Shown piece after piece: positions 1 through 5,759 of a stretch of DNA of 7,934 bases (position 1 is the first letter of the stretch; each line of letters starts with the position of its first letter). Source of the stretch: Sulfitobacter sp. (lineage in GTDB: Bacteria > Pseudomonadota > Alphaproteobacteria > Rhodobacterales > Rhodobacteraceae); contig JAGXHD010000069.1 in assembly GCA_024636395.1 (NCBI GenBank), positions 1 through 7,934 of the forward strand. The letters run 5' to 3'. The notes below the pieces were generated by a model. That model saw nothing but the letters and a program-made list of their open reading frames with translations. It searched no databases and was not told the DNA's origin. Made by a program: the position numbers and the translations under genes.

Positions 1-305
1 AGCGGGCGGATCGGACGGTCGATCAGACGGCTGGTCAGCGTTTCTTTTTCAGTCGGACGCGCTTCGCGCTTGAAGAAACCGCCGGGGATTTTGCCCGCAG
101 CGTAGTATTTCTCGTTGTAGTGTACGGTCAGCGGGAAAAAGTCCTGACCAGGCTTTTGCTTGCGGGCGAACGTCACGTTCGCCATCACGGATGTCTCGCC
201 GTATGTGGCGATGACGGAACCGTCGGCTTGGCGCGCGACTTTCCCTGTTTCCAGTGTGAGCGTCTCTTCGCCCCACTGCATGGATTTCTTAACTTCGTTA
301 AACAT
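1..305 (-). CDS. pnp: Polyribonucleotide nucleotidyltransferase (PNPase), N-terminal 101 residues, truncated by the window edge
   Basis: PNPase phosphorolytically degrades RNA 3' to 5' and is a core enzyme of bacterial mRNA turnover, often in the RNase E degradosome. The minus-strand translation begins MFNEVKKSMQWGEETL and matches the first RNase PH-like domain. Residues 77-80 (FFKR) correspond to the FFRR loop of E. coli PNPase, which contacts RNA in the central channel, and are followed by the conserved RPTEKETLTSRLIDRPIRP stretch. The family is about 700 residues long, so roughly one seventh is present and the rest lies left of base 1. Two ATG codons stand in tandem (308 and 305). I chose 305 because the AAGGA Shine-Dalgarno at about 313-318 is then at normal spacing and the protein begins MFNEV. 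No gene lies directly upstream on the same strand within 247 bases, so pnp probably has its own leader and promoter here. Identification is firm; the exact start is slightly uncertain. Confidence 0.96.
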   Translation of the reverse strand, partial: MFNEVKKSMQWGEETLTLETGKVARQADGSVIATYGETSVMANVTFARKQKPGQDFFPLTVHYNEKYYAAGKIPGGFFKREARPTEKETLTSRLIDRPIRP

Positions 306-320
306 CATCGTTTCCTTGTT

Positions 321-357
321 GGCCCATTGGCCTTTGCATAGAGGGCGTATTCCCTCT
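321..357 (-). promoter_or_regulatory. Two small hairpins in the pnp leader
   Basis: Just upstream of pnp the transcribed strand can form AGAGGG-(6-base loop)-CCCTCT at 357-340, a perfect 6-bp stem. A short GGCC-(4-base loop)-GGCC stem at 332-321 follows, a few bases before the ribosome binding site. In enterobacteria the pnp leader is a structured RNA cut by RNase III and then PNPase for autoregulation, so leader structure is expected. These stems are much shorter than the E. coli one, and the functional link is inference. I could not identify a convincing -35/-10 pair for pnp in 306-552. Confidence 0.35.
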
Positions 358-371
358 GACCCCTTTTTCTT

Positions 372-470
372 GCGCCTGCACCGGGGTCTGGATGCGGGCG
401 GGTCGATGCTTGGGGCTGTACATCAGATTGGGGGGGATGGGAAGGGAAGGGTGTGTGGCGAAGCCGCCAC
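372..470 (-). terminator. Possible Rho-type termination region after the aldolase gene (C-rich, G-poor RNA plus hairpin)
   Basis: After the aldolase stop codon the minus-strand transcript has a perfect 6-bp hairpin at 470-455 (GTGGCG, 4-base loop, CGCCAC). It is followed by a pyrimidine-rich stretch with runs CCC, CCC, CCC and a run of seven C, and then further C-rich, G-poor RNA to about 372. There is no U-run, so this is not a canonical intrinsic terminator. C-rich, G-poor RNA is the known character of Rho loading sites, and a termination point is needed between the aldolase operon and pnp. A second weaker stem lies at 528-513. The call is inferential. Confidence 0.3.
430..451 (+). other. 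G-quadruplex motif (four G-runs, 2-base loops)
   Basis: On the plus strand a run of seven G (430-436) is followed by three GGG runs (439-441, 444-446, 449-451), separated by AT, AA and AA. This fits the standard G3+N1-7 pattern with very short loops, which usually gives stable quadruplexes. It lies on the template strand of both the aldolase operon's downstream region and the pnp leader, and the minus strand is correspondingly C-rich. Whether it folds in the cell is unknown. It might slow RNA polymerase, or simply reflect the C-rich leader RNA. Confidence 0.6.
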
Positions 471-552
471 GGGCCAAGCGTTTGCGCGAGGGGCGTGCGG
501 GTGCCGAGAGATGGTGCGGCAATGCACCTTGGATCGCTTGGGGCGGGCTTCG

Positions 553-1269
553 TTAGGCGGCGACCCGGGACTTGAGAAAGTCGAAATGACGATCCGCCAT
601 ACCGGCATAGTCGCGCCAGCCGTCCGCTGTGTTTTGCGCTACAGCATCGGATAGGACGGCCAGCGGCCCACCGTTGGACCGCGCGAGGATCAGCGTTTGC
701 GCGGCTTTCTCGAAAAAGTAGAGATCCTCAAACGCTGCGGCGACCGTTTCGCCTACGATCGTAACGCCGTGATTTCCCATGACTAGCACGGATTTATCGC
801 CCAAAGCGTCCGCCAGCCGCTCGCCCTCCTCGGCTGCGTCCGCGATGCCGCCGAAGTTCAGATCATAGGCGCACCGCCCATAAAACCGTGCGGTGTTGTT
901 GTCGATTGGCACCATTGTTGGATCGGCGAGGCACGATAGCGCGGTGGCGTAGGGGGTATGGGCGTGCAGGATCACGCGGGCACGTGGGTGTTTGCGGTGG
1001 ATCGTGCCGTGAATACACCATGCGGAGGCATCGGGCGCGTTTGGCCGGTCGAGAACGCCGGTATCATTGCTGTCGAGCAACAAAAGATCATCGGGCTGGA
1101 TCGTCGCGAAATGCTGCCAGCGCGGATTAAGCAGGAAAACCGCCCCGTCGTCAGAGGTGGTGGCGCTGAAGTGATTGCCGACAGATTCGCTCCAGCCCAG
1201 ATGGTGGCACACGCGGAAGGCCGCTGCGAGATCTGCCCGCAGCGCGCCGTTTGCGCGGTCAAACGGCAT
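553..1269 (-). CDS. Class II aldolase/adducin-family protein, metal-dependent
   Basis: This 238-residue protein has the class II aldolase/adducin fold, whose members are usually Zn or other divalent-metal lyases. Metal ligands are visible as H102 and H104 (LHAH, 101-104) and H167 (GNHG, 166-169), matching H92, H94 and H155 of E. coli fuculose-1-phosphate aldolase. The general acid/base Glu73 of that enzyme is replaced by Ala83 (ASAW, 81-84), so a standard aldol reaction is doubtful. The sequence resembles the bacterial adducin-like branch (residues 129-139, FYGRCAYDLNF, then GDKSVLVMGNHG). The ATG at 1269 is preferred because it is preceded by GAGGGG and overlaps the end of the upstream dioxygenase gene by 11 bases. 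Longer starts to 1386 would lie wholly inside that gene. It is the second gene of a two-gene operon and probably acts on the dioxygenase product or a related metabolite. Alternatives are a decarboxylase or a CloR/NovR-like oxygenase. The family is certain; the reaction is not. Confidence 0.9.
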   Translation of the reverse strand: MPFDRANGALRADLAAAFRVCHHLGWSESVGNHFSATTSDDGAVFLLNPRWQHFATIQPDDLLLLDSNDTGVLDRPNAPDASAWCIHGTIHRKHPRARVILHAHTPYATALSCLADPTMVPIDNNTARFYGRCAYDLNFGGIADAAEEGERLADALGDKSVLVMGNHGVTIVGETVAAAFEDLYFFEKAAQTLILARSNGGPLAVLSDAVAQNTADGWRDYAGMADRHFDFLKSRVAA

Positions 1270-2404
1270 GCTTGAACCGCCCCTCGCTGACAAGGGCGCG
1301 GTAGGTGGAGCGCATCTCGGCGCGGTCCGTGTAGCAGCCGCGTAGATACCGCTCGCCACTCGATGCGGAATAGGCCGCGCGGCCATGCACGATGCGGTGG
1401 TTGTCGAACACCATGCACTCGCCTGCCTTCATCAGGAAGCGCATCATGTATTTGTCTTCCTGAAGCATCCGCCCAAAGCGGCAGAAGGCAGGATAGTAGG
1501 CATCCAGAACCTCCTGCGGCAGATCCAGCATATCGAGCATGTGCTGGCTGATCGTCAGGCCGGAAACCTCGCCAAAGCGGTCGAGCTCGATCACTGTCTG
1601 GCGCGAGCGCATGTCATATGTGTCATGCTCGCAGTAGAAGGGAACAGCGATCTCCGAGAGCAGCTTGAAGCCCTCCGGATCGCGTTTGCGGAAATCATTC
1701 GCGACCGCTACGCCGTCTGTATAAAGGCTCTGGCCGCCCTGAACGGAGTTGGCGCGGCAGTGCAGGAATTGTATGCCCGGCGCGTACTCCTCCGCAGGCG
1801 TGTCGGTGTGCAATTCCAGCGCGGCGGAGGTGTAAGCTGTATTGGTCGGATTGATGTACGTTTTTACGTCGAAGTAGTCACCGAAAAACGTGGGACGGAT
1901 GGTGCCGATCAATGCTGCGGTCTCGGTCAGGCCTGCATCGGTGTCGGGCATATCGGTCACGATGCAGAAGCCGCTTACGATCAGCGCCTGGATCCATGCC
2001 TTGCGCTGGGCGGAATCGGCGACCAGATCAGGCTGGCTGAAGCGCGGCACGCTGGGATAATGATCACTGTACCATGGCACGCGCGGTAGATCTGCGGGGT
2101 CGGGGCGCGGTTTGCCTGTGGCGTATGTCTCGAGCCAGCTCACCGGAAGCCGACTAACGTGATCTTCGTCTTGCCACACGATGACCAGCGCCTCGTCCTC
2201 GATCTCGGCACTGCGCGCGCGCGGGGCTGCCTCGAGATGGAAGATGTCGAAAGACCGCTCTCGGGTCATGGGGCTGAACGAGCTGGGGCAATTGTCGCGC
2301 AGCCAGTAATAGTTGAAATAGTGCGGCGCACCATCGCTCAGCTGGACACACAGGCCCTGATCCCTGAGCTCGACTGTGGCGGGGTGTGAGAAGATGACAT
2401 TCAT
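1259..2404 (-). CDS. Fe(II)/2-oxoglutarate dioxygenase, gamma-butyrobetaine/trimethyllysine hydroxylase type (TauD/TfdA superfamily)
   Basis: The 381-residue protein is a non-heme iron dioxygenase that should couple 2-oxoglutarate decarboxylation to substrate hydroxylation in the cytoplasm. An N-terminal GBBH-like domain (about 8-95, with WLRDNC at 34-39) precedes the double-stranded beta-helix domain. Iron ligands are H199 and D201 (LHTD) and H340 (RIVHGR); R352 probably binds 2-oxoglutarate. Aligned from memory to human BBOX1, the trimethylammonium cage residues Tyr177, Trp181, Tyr194 and Tyr366 fall on F174, F178, Y191 and Y358, all aromatic, and Asn191 falls on N188. Two of the four zinc ligands of the N-terminal domain are Ser here (S41, S44). 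The ATG at 2404 has an AAAGG about 11 bases upstream. Its 3' end overlaps the aldolase gene by 11 bases, which suggests translational coupling. A quaternary-ammonium substrate is likely, but gamma-butyrobetaine itself is not proven. Confidence 0.92.
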   Translation of the reverse strand: MNVIFSHPATVELRDQGLCVQLSDGAPHYFNYYWLRDNCPSSFSPMTRERSFDIFHLEAAPRARSAEIEDEALVIVWQDEDHVSRLPVSWLETYATGKPRPDPADLPRVPWYSDHYPSVPRFSQPDLVADSAQRKAWIQALIVSGFCIVTDMPDTDAGLTETAALIGTIRPTFFGDYFDVKTYINPTNTAYTSAALELHTDTPAEEYAPGIQFLHCRANSVQGGQSLYTDGVAVANDFRKRDPEGFKLLSEIAVPFYCEHDTYDMRSRQTVIELDRFGEVSGLTISQHMLDMLDLPQEVLDAYYPAFCRFGRMLQEDKYMMRFLMKAGECMVFDNHRIVHGRAAYSASSGERYLRGCYTDRAEMRSTYRALVSEGRFKHAV

Positions 2405-2480
2405 TAAGGTGCGCGCCTTTCTTGCCGGATCTGGACGGTTTGCATAGCCATCCCACGGCTTTCAGCTTGCGACCAGCACG

Positions 2481-2498
2481 ATAATTCTAATTATAAGA
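2481..2498. promoter_or_regulatory. AT-rich palindrome and candidate LysR-type operator in the divergent promoter region
   Basis: The 112-base gap between the divergent dioxygenase and LysR genes holds one AT-rich island. ATAATTCTAATTAT (2481-2494) is a perfect 6+2+6 inverted repeat. The overlapping TCTAATTATAAGA (2486-2498) fits the T-N11-A pattern of LysR-type binding sites. A perfect TATAAT reads on the minus strand (2495-2490), which would give the dioxygenase operon a leader of about 80 bases. TATAAG reads on the plus strand (2492-2497), but it sits close to the LysR ribosome binding site. No good -35 box accompanies either, as is common for activator-dependent promoters. Control of both genes by the LysR protein is inference from this arrangement. 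Confidence 0.5.
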
Positions 2499-2516
2499 TA
2501 ACCTCGGAGTTACTTT

Positions 2517-3407
2517 ATGAAGCGATTGCCACCGCTGCGCCTGTTGACGACCTTCGAGGCGGTTGCCCGGCTTGGCTCGCTGCGCGAGGCCGCTGTGCTG
2601 CTCAATGTGACGCAGCCTGCGGTGAGCCAGGCGCTGAAGGCGCTGGAGGCGCATGTGGGGGTGACGCTCTTTGATCGCAGTACCCGCCCCGCGGCCTTGA
2701 CGGACGCGGGGCGGATGCTTGCGCGGGCGACGCGCGACGGGCTGGGGCAGATATCCGCCGCGCTCGAGGATGTGCGCGGCCTGCACGGCGATGCCGATGC
2801 GCAGGTGACGGTATCGTGCACCGTGGGCATGGCGACCTATTGGTTGATGCCGCGCCTGCCCGATTTCTACGCCCGCTTTCCCGGAACGACCGTCAATGTC
2901 CAGGCTCCGCCCACCGATCTGCCGCAGCTTGCGCCGGATATCGATGTGGCCGTGCGCTACGGCATCGGTGATTGGCAGGAGGGTGTCACGCGAAAGCTGT
3001 TTGCGGAGCGGATTTGCCCTGTCGGAACGCCTGCGTTCATCGCCCGCTGCCTCGGGGAGAATGTCGGGCTGGACCGGGTGCCGCTGATCCATGTGGTGAG
3101 CCCGCACAACCAGCATTGGGCGGGGTGGGAAGACTATTTCCGGCATAAGTCCATAGACCGGGCAAAACTGCCCGGACCGCGCTTCAACAACTATGTTCAG
3201 GCGGCGCAGGCGGTGCTGGACGGGCGCGGCCTGATGCTGGGATGGCGCTCGATCAGCGCGCCCGCACTGCGCGATGGCGCCTTGATGGAGTGGCCCGGGG
3301 GAGCGGTGGATCTCGGGACTGCCTATTATGTGACCACGCCCGCCCGCAGATCACAAAGCTGCCAGGACTTTTTTGACTGGATCATCGGGGCAAGCGAAAG
3401 CCTGTAA
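2517..3407 (+). CDS. LysR-type transcriptional regulator, GcvA-like
   Basis: The 296-residue protein has normal LysR length. An N-terminal winged helix-turn-helix (about 5-64) contains the typical SLREAAVLLNVTQPAVSQAL helix pair (21-40) and the LFDRS...LTDAG wing (51-65). A periplasmic-binding-protein-like effector domain runs from about 95 to 292. The effector domain shows the GcvA-branch pattern: WAGWEDYF (201-208), FNNYVQAAQAVLDGRGLMLG (223-242). GGAG at 2506-2509 lies 7 bases before the ATG. It is divergent from the dioxygenase-aldolase operon across a short gap with a T-N11-A palindrome, the usual arrangement for a LysR protein controlling its neighbour and itself. The effector may be the pathway substrate, but nothing in the sequence reveals it. 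It converges on the last permease gene with only 10 bases between stop codons, leaving no room for a separate terminator. Confidence 0.95.
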   Translation: MKRLPPLRLLTTFEAVARLGSLREAAVLLNVTQPAVSQALKALEAHVGVTLFDRSTRPAALTDAGRMLARATRDGLGQISAALEDVRGLHGDADAQVTVSCTVGMATYWLMPRLPDFYARFPGTTVNVQAPPTDLPQLAPDIDVAVRYGIGDWQEGVTRKLFAERICPVGTPAFIARCLGENVGLDRVPLIHVVSPHNQHWAGWEDYFRHKSIDRAKLPGPRFNNYVQAAQAVLDGRGLMLGWRSISAPALRDGALMEWPGGAVDLGTAYYVTTPARRSQSCQDFFDWIIGASESL

Positions 3408-3417
3408 GCTGCACGCC

Positions 3418-4188
3418 CTAGCGGGGAACTCTTTTTTCGATTTGGCGGAACGCGAGTGTGATCAGACCCGCGATGCTCATGTAGGAGATCGCCAAAAGCA
3501 AAAGTGGCTCGTAGACGATGAATGTGTCGGAGCGGACGCGTGAGGAGACGGCATAGATTTCGACGACAGTTATCGTAGCGACAAGCGGGGTGGCCTTGAG
3601 CTGGAGGATCGTCTCGCCACCGAGCGTGGGCAGTACGTTGCGAATAGCCTGCGGCAGCCAGATCCGGCGGAACCGTGTGAGCCGTGGCATCCCGAAGGCG
3701 CTTGCAGCTTCCAGCTGGCCCTTGTTGACGCTGGCGAAGGCGCCGCGCATGATCTCGCCCTCGTAGCCCGCATAGGACAGCGTCAGCGCGAGGACCGCGT
3801 ATGGCCAAGCCTGTCGCAGATAGGGCCAAAGCTCACTGCTGCGGATCCACGGGATTTGCGGGAAGAGCGAGCCCAATCCGTAATAGAGCAGCCAGATCTG
3901 CAGGAGCAACGGCGTGCCACGGATAACCGTGCAGAACGTGCGCGCGGGGATAGAGAGATACCATGGCCCCACCGCCTGCGCGAGGCCGAGAGGGATGGCG
4001 AGCATGAACCCCAGCACTGTGGTCACGACGAGAATCCAGACCGTGCGCCACAACCCCTCGAGGGCGAGCGGCGCGTATTGCGGGATCCAGTCCCAGCGCA
4101 GCGAGATCGCGCACCAGAGCACGAGTGCCGCGAACAGCAGCATCAGCACGATTCGGTGGGGCTGCATCAGATCGCGCCAGTGGATCAT
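3418..4188 (-). CDS. Polar amino-acid ABC transporter permease, HisM/ArtM type
   Basis: One of two inner-membrane subunits forming the transport channel of the importer encoded upstream. The 256-residue product has a first hydrophobic helix at about 12-30, further segments near 45-72, 90-106 and 127-143, and two at the C-terminus (about 196-216 and 224-247). The cytoplasmic EAA loop that docks on the ATPase is clear at 157-180: GQLEAASAFGMPRL, then RRIWLPQ. The ATG at 4188 is chosen because it overlaps the preceding permease stop as ATGA (4 bases) and has GAGGG just upstream; a start further out at 4230 would lie inside that gene. It is the last gene of the four-gene operon. HisM/ArtM partners are heterodimeric with HisQ/ArtQ, which fits the two distinct permeases here. 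Confidence 0.94.
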   Translation of the reverse strand: MIHWRDLMQPHRIVLMLLFAALVLWCAISLRWDWIPQYAPLALEGLWRTVWILVVTTVLGFMLAIPLGLAQAVGPWYLSIPARTFCTVIRGTPLLLQIWLLYYGLGSLFPQIPWIRSSELWPYLRQAWPYAVLALTLSYAGYEGEIMRGAFASVNKGQLEAASAFGMPRLTRFRRIWLPQAIRNVLPTLGGETILQLKATPLVATITVVEIYAVSSRVRSDTFIVYEPLLLLAISYMSIAGLITLAFRQIEKRVPR

Positions 4189-4937
4189 CGTCCGCCCTCG
4201 CGCAAGGACGGCTGGCCGCGCCGTGCCCATTTTTCAACGCGTCCGAAAACCACGCCCGACAAAAGCGTGACGATCAGATAGAGCGCACCTGCCGCGAGGA
4301 AAAAGGTGAAGTAGGCGCGGGTGCTGGAGGCGGCCTGACGGGTCTCTAGCGTCAGTTCGCTGAAACCCACGATGGCCAGCAGGGCGGTATCTTTCGTCGC
4401 GATCAGCCACAGATTGGCCAAACCGGGAACCGCGAAGGACATCATCGCCGGAATGGTCACGCGGCGCATGAGGGTGAGCGGGGGCATCCCGAACGCGCGC
4501 GCGGCCTCGATCTGGCCCGCAGGCACGGCCTGGATCGCGCCGCGCAACACCTCCGTGGCGTAGGCGCCCTGCACGATCCCAAGCACCCAGATGCCCGCGA
4601 CGACACCGCTGATCTCGACGCGGCCATATCCCATCGCGAGCGATGCCTTGTTCAGCAAATCAGTGCCGACGTAATAGAGGATGAGGATCAGCACCAGTTC
4701 GGGCACCGCCCTTATCACGGTCGTGTAGATGGCGAGGAGATCGCGCACGACCACCCCGCCATAGAGCTTGCCGTACGCACCGAAGAGCCCGATCAGCAGG
4801 CCCATCCCGAAAGCGCCCGATGCGATCTTCATCGAATTGGCGAGGCCACGCAGCAGATTGCCGCCCCAGCCCGGCGGGCTGAAGGCGAGAAGCTCTGCGC
4901 TTTGCGCCAAACCGAGCGTTTCGAGAATTGCGTCCAA
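4185..4937 (-). CDS. Polar amino-acid ABC transporter permease, HisQ/ArtQ type, with TTG start
   Basis: The second inner-membrane channel subunit, 250 residues. It shows the family N-terminus LLAFSPPGWGGNLLRG (16-31), hydrophobic segments at about 36-56, 65-89, 111-130, 165-182 and 208-232, and an EAA loop at 141-164 (GQIEAARAFGMPPL, then RRVTIP). The stop codon of the binding-protein gene is in the same frame four codons upstream, so the start must lie after it. The first possible codon is TTG at 4937, preceded by AGCAGG. A second TTG at codon 10 is the only other early choice, because the first in-frame ATG (codon 36) is inside the first membrane helix. The weak start may set permease output below that of the binding protein. 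It overlaps the next permease gene by 4 bases. Confidence 0.93.
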   Translation of the reverse strand: MDAILETLGLAQSAELLAFSPPGWGGNLLRGLANSMKIASGAFGMGLLIGLFGAYGKLYGGVVVRDLLAIYTTVIRAVPELVLILILYYVGTDLLNKASLAMGYGRVEISGVVAGIWVLGIVQGAYATEVLRGAIQAVPAGQIEAARAFGMPPLTLMRRVTIPAMMSFAVPGLANLWLIATKDTALLAIVGFSELTLETRQAASSTRAYFTFFLAAGALYLIVTLLSGVVFGRVEKWARRGQPSLREGGR

Positions 4938-4946
4938 GGGCCTGCT

Positions 4947-5720
4947 TTACTCGGCCATGATGCTGGTGTTGAAATACCGAGCCGTGATCTCGTCGTAGAC
5001 GCCATTCTCCAGAATTTCCGCGATGCCTGCATTGATCTGATCGCGCAGGGCATCGTCGCCCTTACGCACGCCCGCACCCACACCCTGACCGAGGATGGCC
5101 TCATCGTTAGCGACGTTGCCTTTGATCTCGCAGCAGCTGCCCGCATCGGATGCGACGAAGTCGGCCATGGCGATGCTGTCGGCCTGCGTGGCGTCGATGC
5201 GGCCCGACACGAGATCCTGATTGGCTTCATCCTGTGTCTGATAGACGCGGATTTCGGCGGCATCACCGAAATAAGTATCGGCGTAGGCCTGATGGATTGT
5301 CGAGCCCTGGATCCCGATGATCTTGCCTGCCAGCGATTGCGGGGTCGCGTCGATTTCGGCGGATTTGTCGGCGACGATCACGGCAGGTGTGTTATAATAG
5401 GGATTGCTGAAATCGATGGTCTTTTGGCGCTCTTCGGTGATCGACATGGAGGCCATGATCGCATCGATCTGCTGGCCGGTCAGCGACGGGATGATCCCGT
5501 CCCATGCGACGGGCGTGAGGACGCAATCAAGATTTGCGGCGGTGCAGACCGCGTCGATGATCTCGACTTCCCAGCCGACCCAGTTGCCGGAGGCGTCGGG
5601 CGACGCAAAAGGCGGATAGGGCTCGGACGCGATACCGATCCTGACGTCCTGCGCCATCACACTGCCCGAGGCGAATGCGGTGAAAAGAGCGGTGGCGATA
5701 AGGTTTCTGGTGAGTGTCAT
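4947..5720 (-). CDS. Periplasmic amino-acid-binding protein of the ABC importer (SBP family 3, HisJ/LAO-like)
   Basis: A 257-residue secreted solute receptor that delivers its ligand to the membrane permeases. A Sec signal peptide is clear: MTLTR, a hydrophobic core to about residue 18, and an AxA-like site VMA|QDV after residue 23, with no lipobox. The mature part follows HisJ/LAO closely: EPYPPF (33-38), GWEVEIIDAVC (49-59), DAIMASMSITEERQ (86-99), GRIDATQADS (173-182). R98 and D181 match the HisJ residues that bind the ligand alpha-carboxylate and alpha-amino groups, so an alpha-amino acid is expected. C59 and C66 match the HisJ disulfide. An extra adjacent pair C196-C197 is unusual. AGGGGA lies 9 bases before the ATG, and the gene is second in an ATPase-first operon. 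A basic amino acid or a derivative is the best guess for the ligand, but this is inferred from similarity. Confidence 0.95.
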   Translation of the reverse strand: MTLTRNLIATALFTAFASGSVMAQDVRIGIASEPYPPFASPDASGNWVGWEVEIIDAVCTAANLDCVLTPVAWDGIIPSLTGQQIDAIMASMSITEERQKTIDFSNPYYNTPAVIVADKSAEIDATPQSLAGKIIGIQGSTIHQAYADTYFGDAAEIRVYQTQDEANQDLVSGRIDATQADSIAMADFVASDAGSCCEIKGNVANDEAILGQGVGAGVRKGDDALRDQINAGIAEILENGVYDEITARYFNTSIMAE

Positions 5721-5759
5721 GGTGGTTTTTCCCCTGTTTGATTTTGAGTTCTGTTGACG

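Noticed and set aside
340..368. Hairpin followed by a T-run on the plus strand, resembling an intrinsic terminator
   Set aside because: No plus-strand gene precedes it, and five bases (GACCCC) separate the stem from a short T-run; it is listed only as a pnp leader hairpin.
160..654. Plus-strand open frame of 164 codons across the pnp start, the gap and the aldolase 3' end
   Set aside because: It overlaps two well-supported minus-strand genes, crosses the intergenic tract and shows no recognisable family.
1270..1386. N-terminal extension of the class II aldolase protein by 39 residues
   Set aside because: The extension lies inside the dioxygenase coding region and has low-complexity shadow character; the ATG at 1269 has a ribosome binding site and gives the family's normal N-terminus.
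1385..2089. Plus-strand 234-codon frame
   Set aside because: It is the antisense shadow of the dioxygenase gene, with no family features.
2487..3146. Minus-strand 219-codon frame
   Set aside because: It is an Arg/His-rich antisense shadow of the LysR regulator.
4189..4230. Longer start for the last permease
   Set aside because: It would overlap the preceding permease by 46 bases; the ATGA overlap with a good ribosome binding site at 4188 is far more likely.
4902..5741. Plus-strand 279-codon frame rich in Asp/Gly
   Set aside because: It is antisense to the binding protein gene, which has a signal peptide, ligand residues and operon context; long antisense frames are common in GC-rich DNA.
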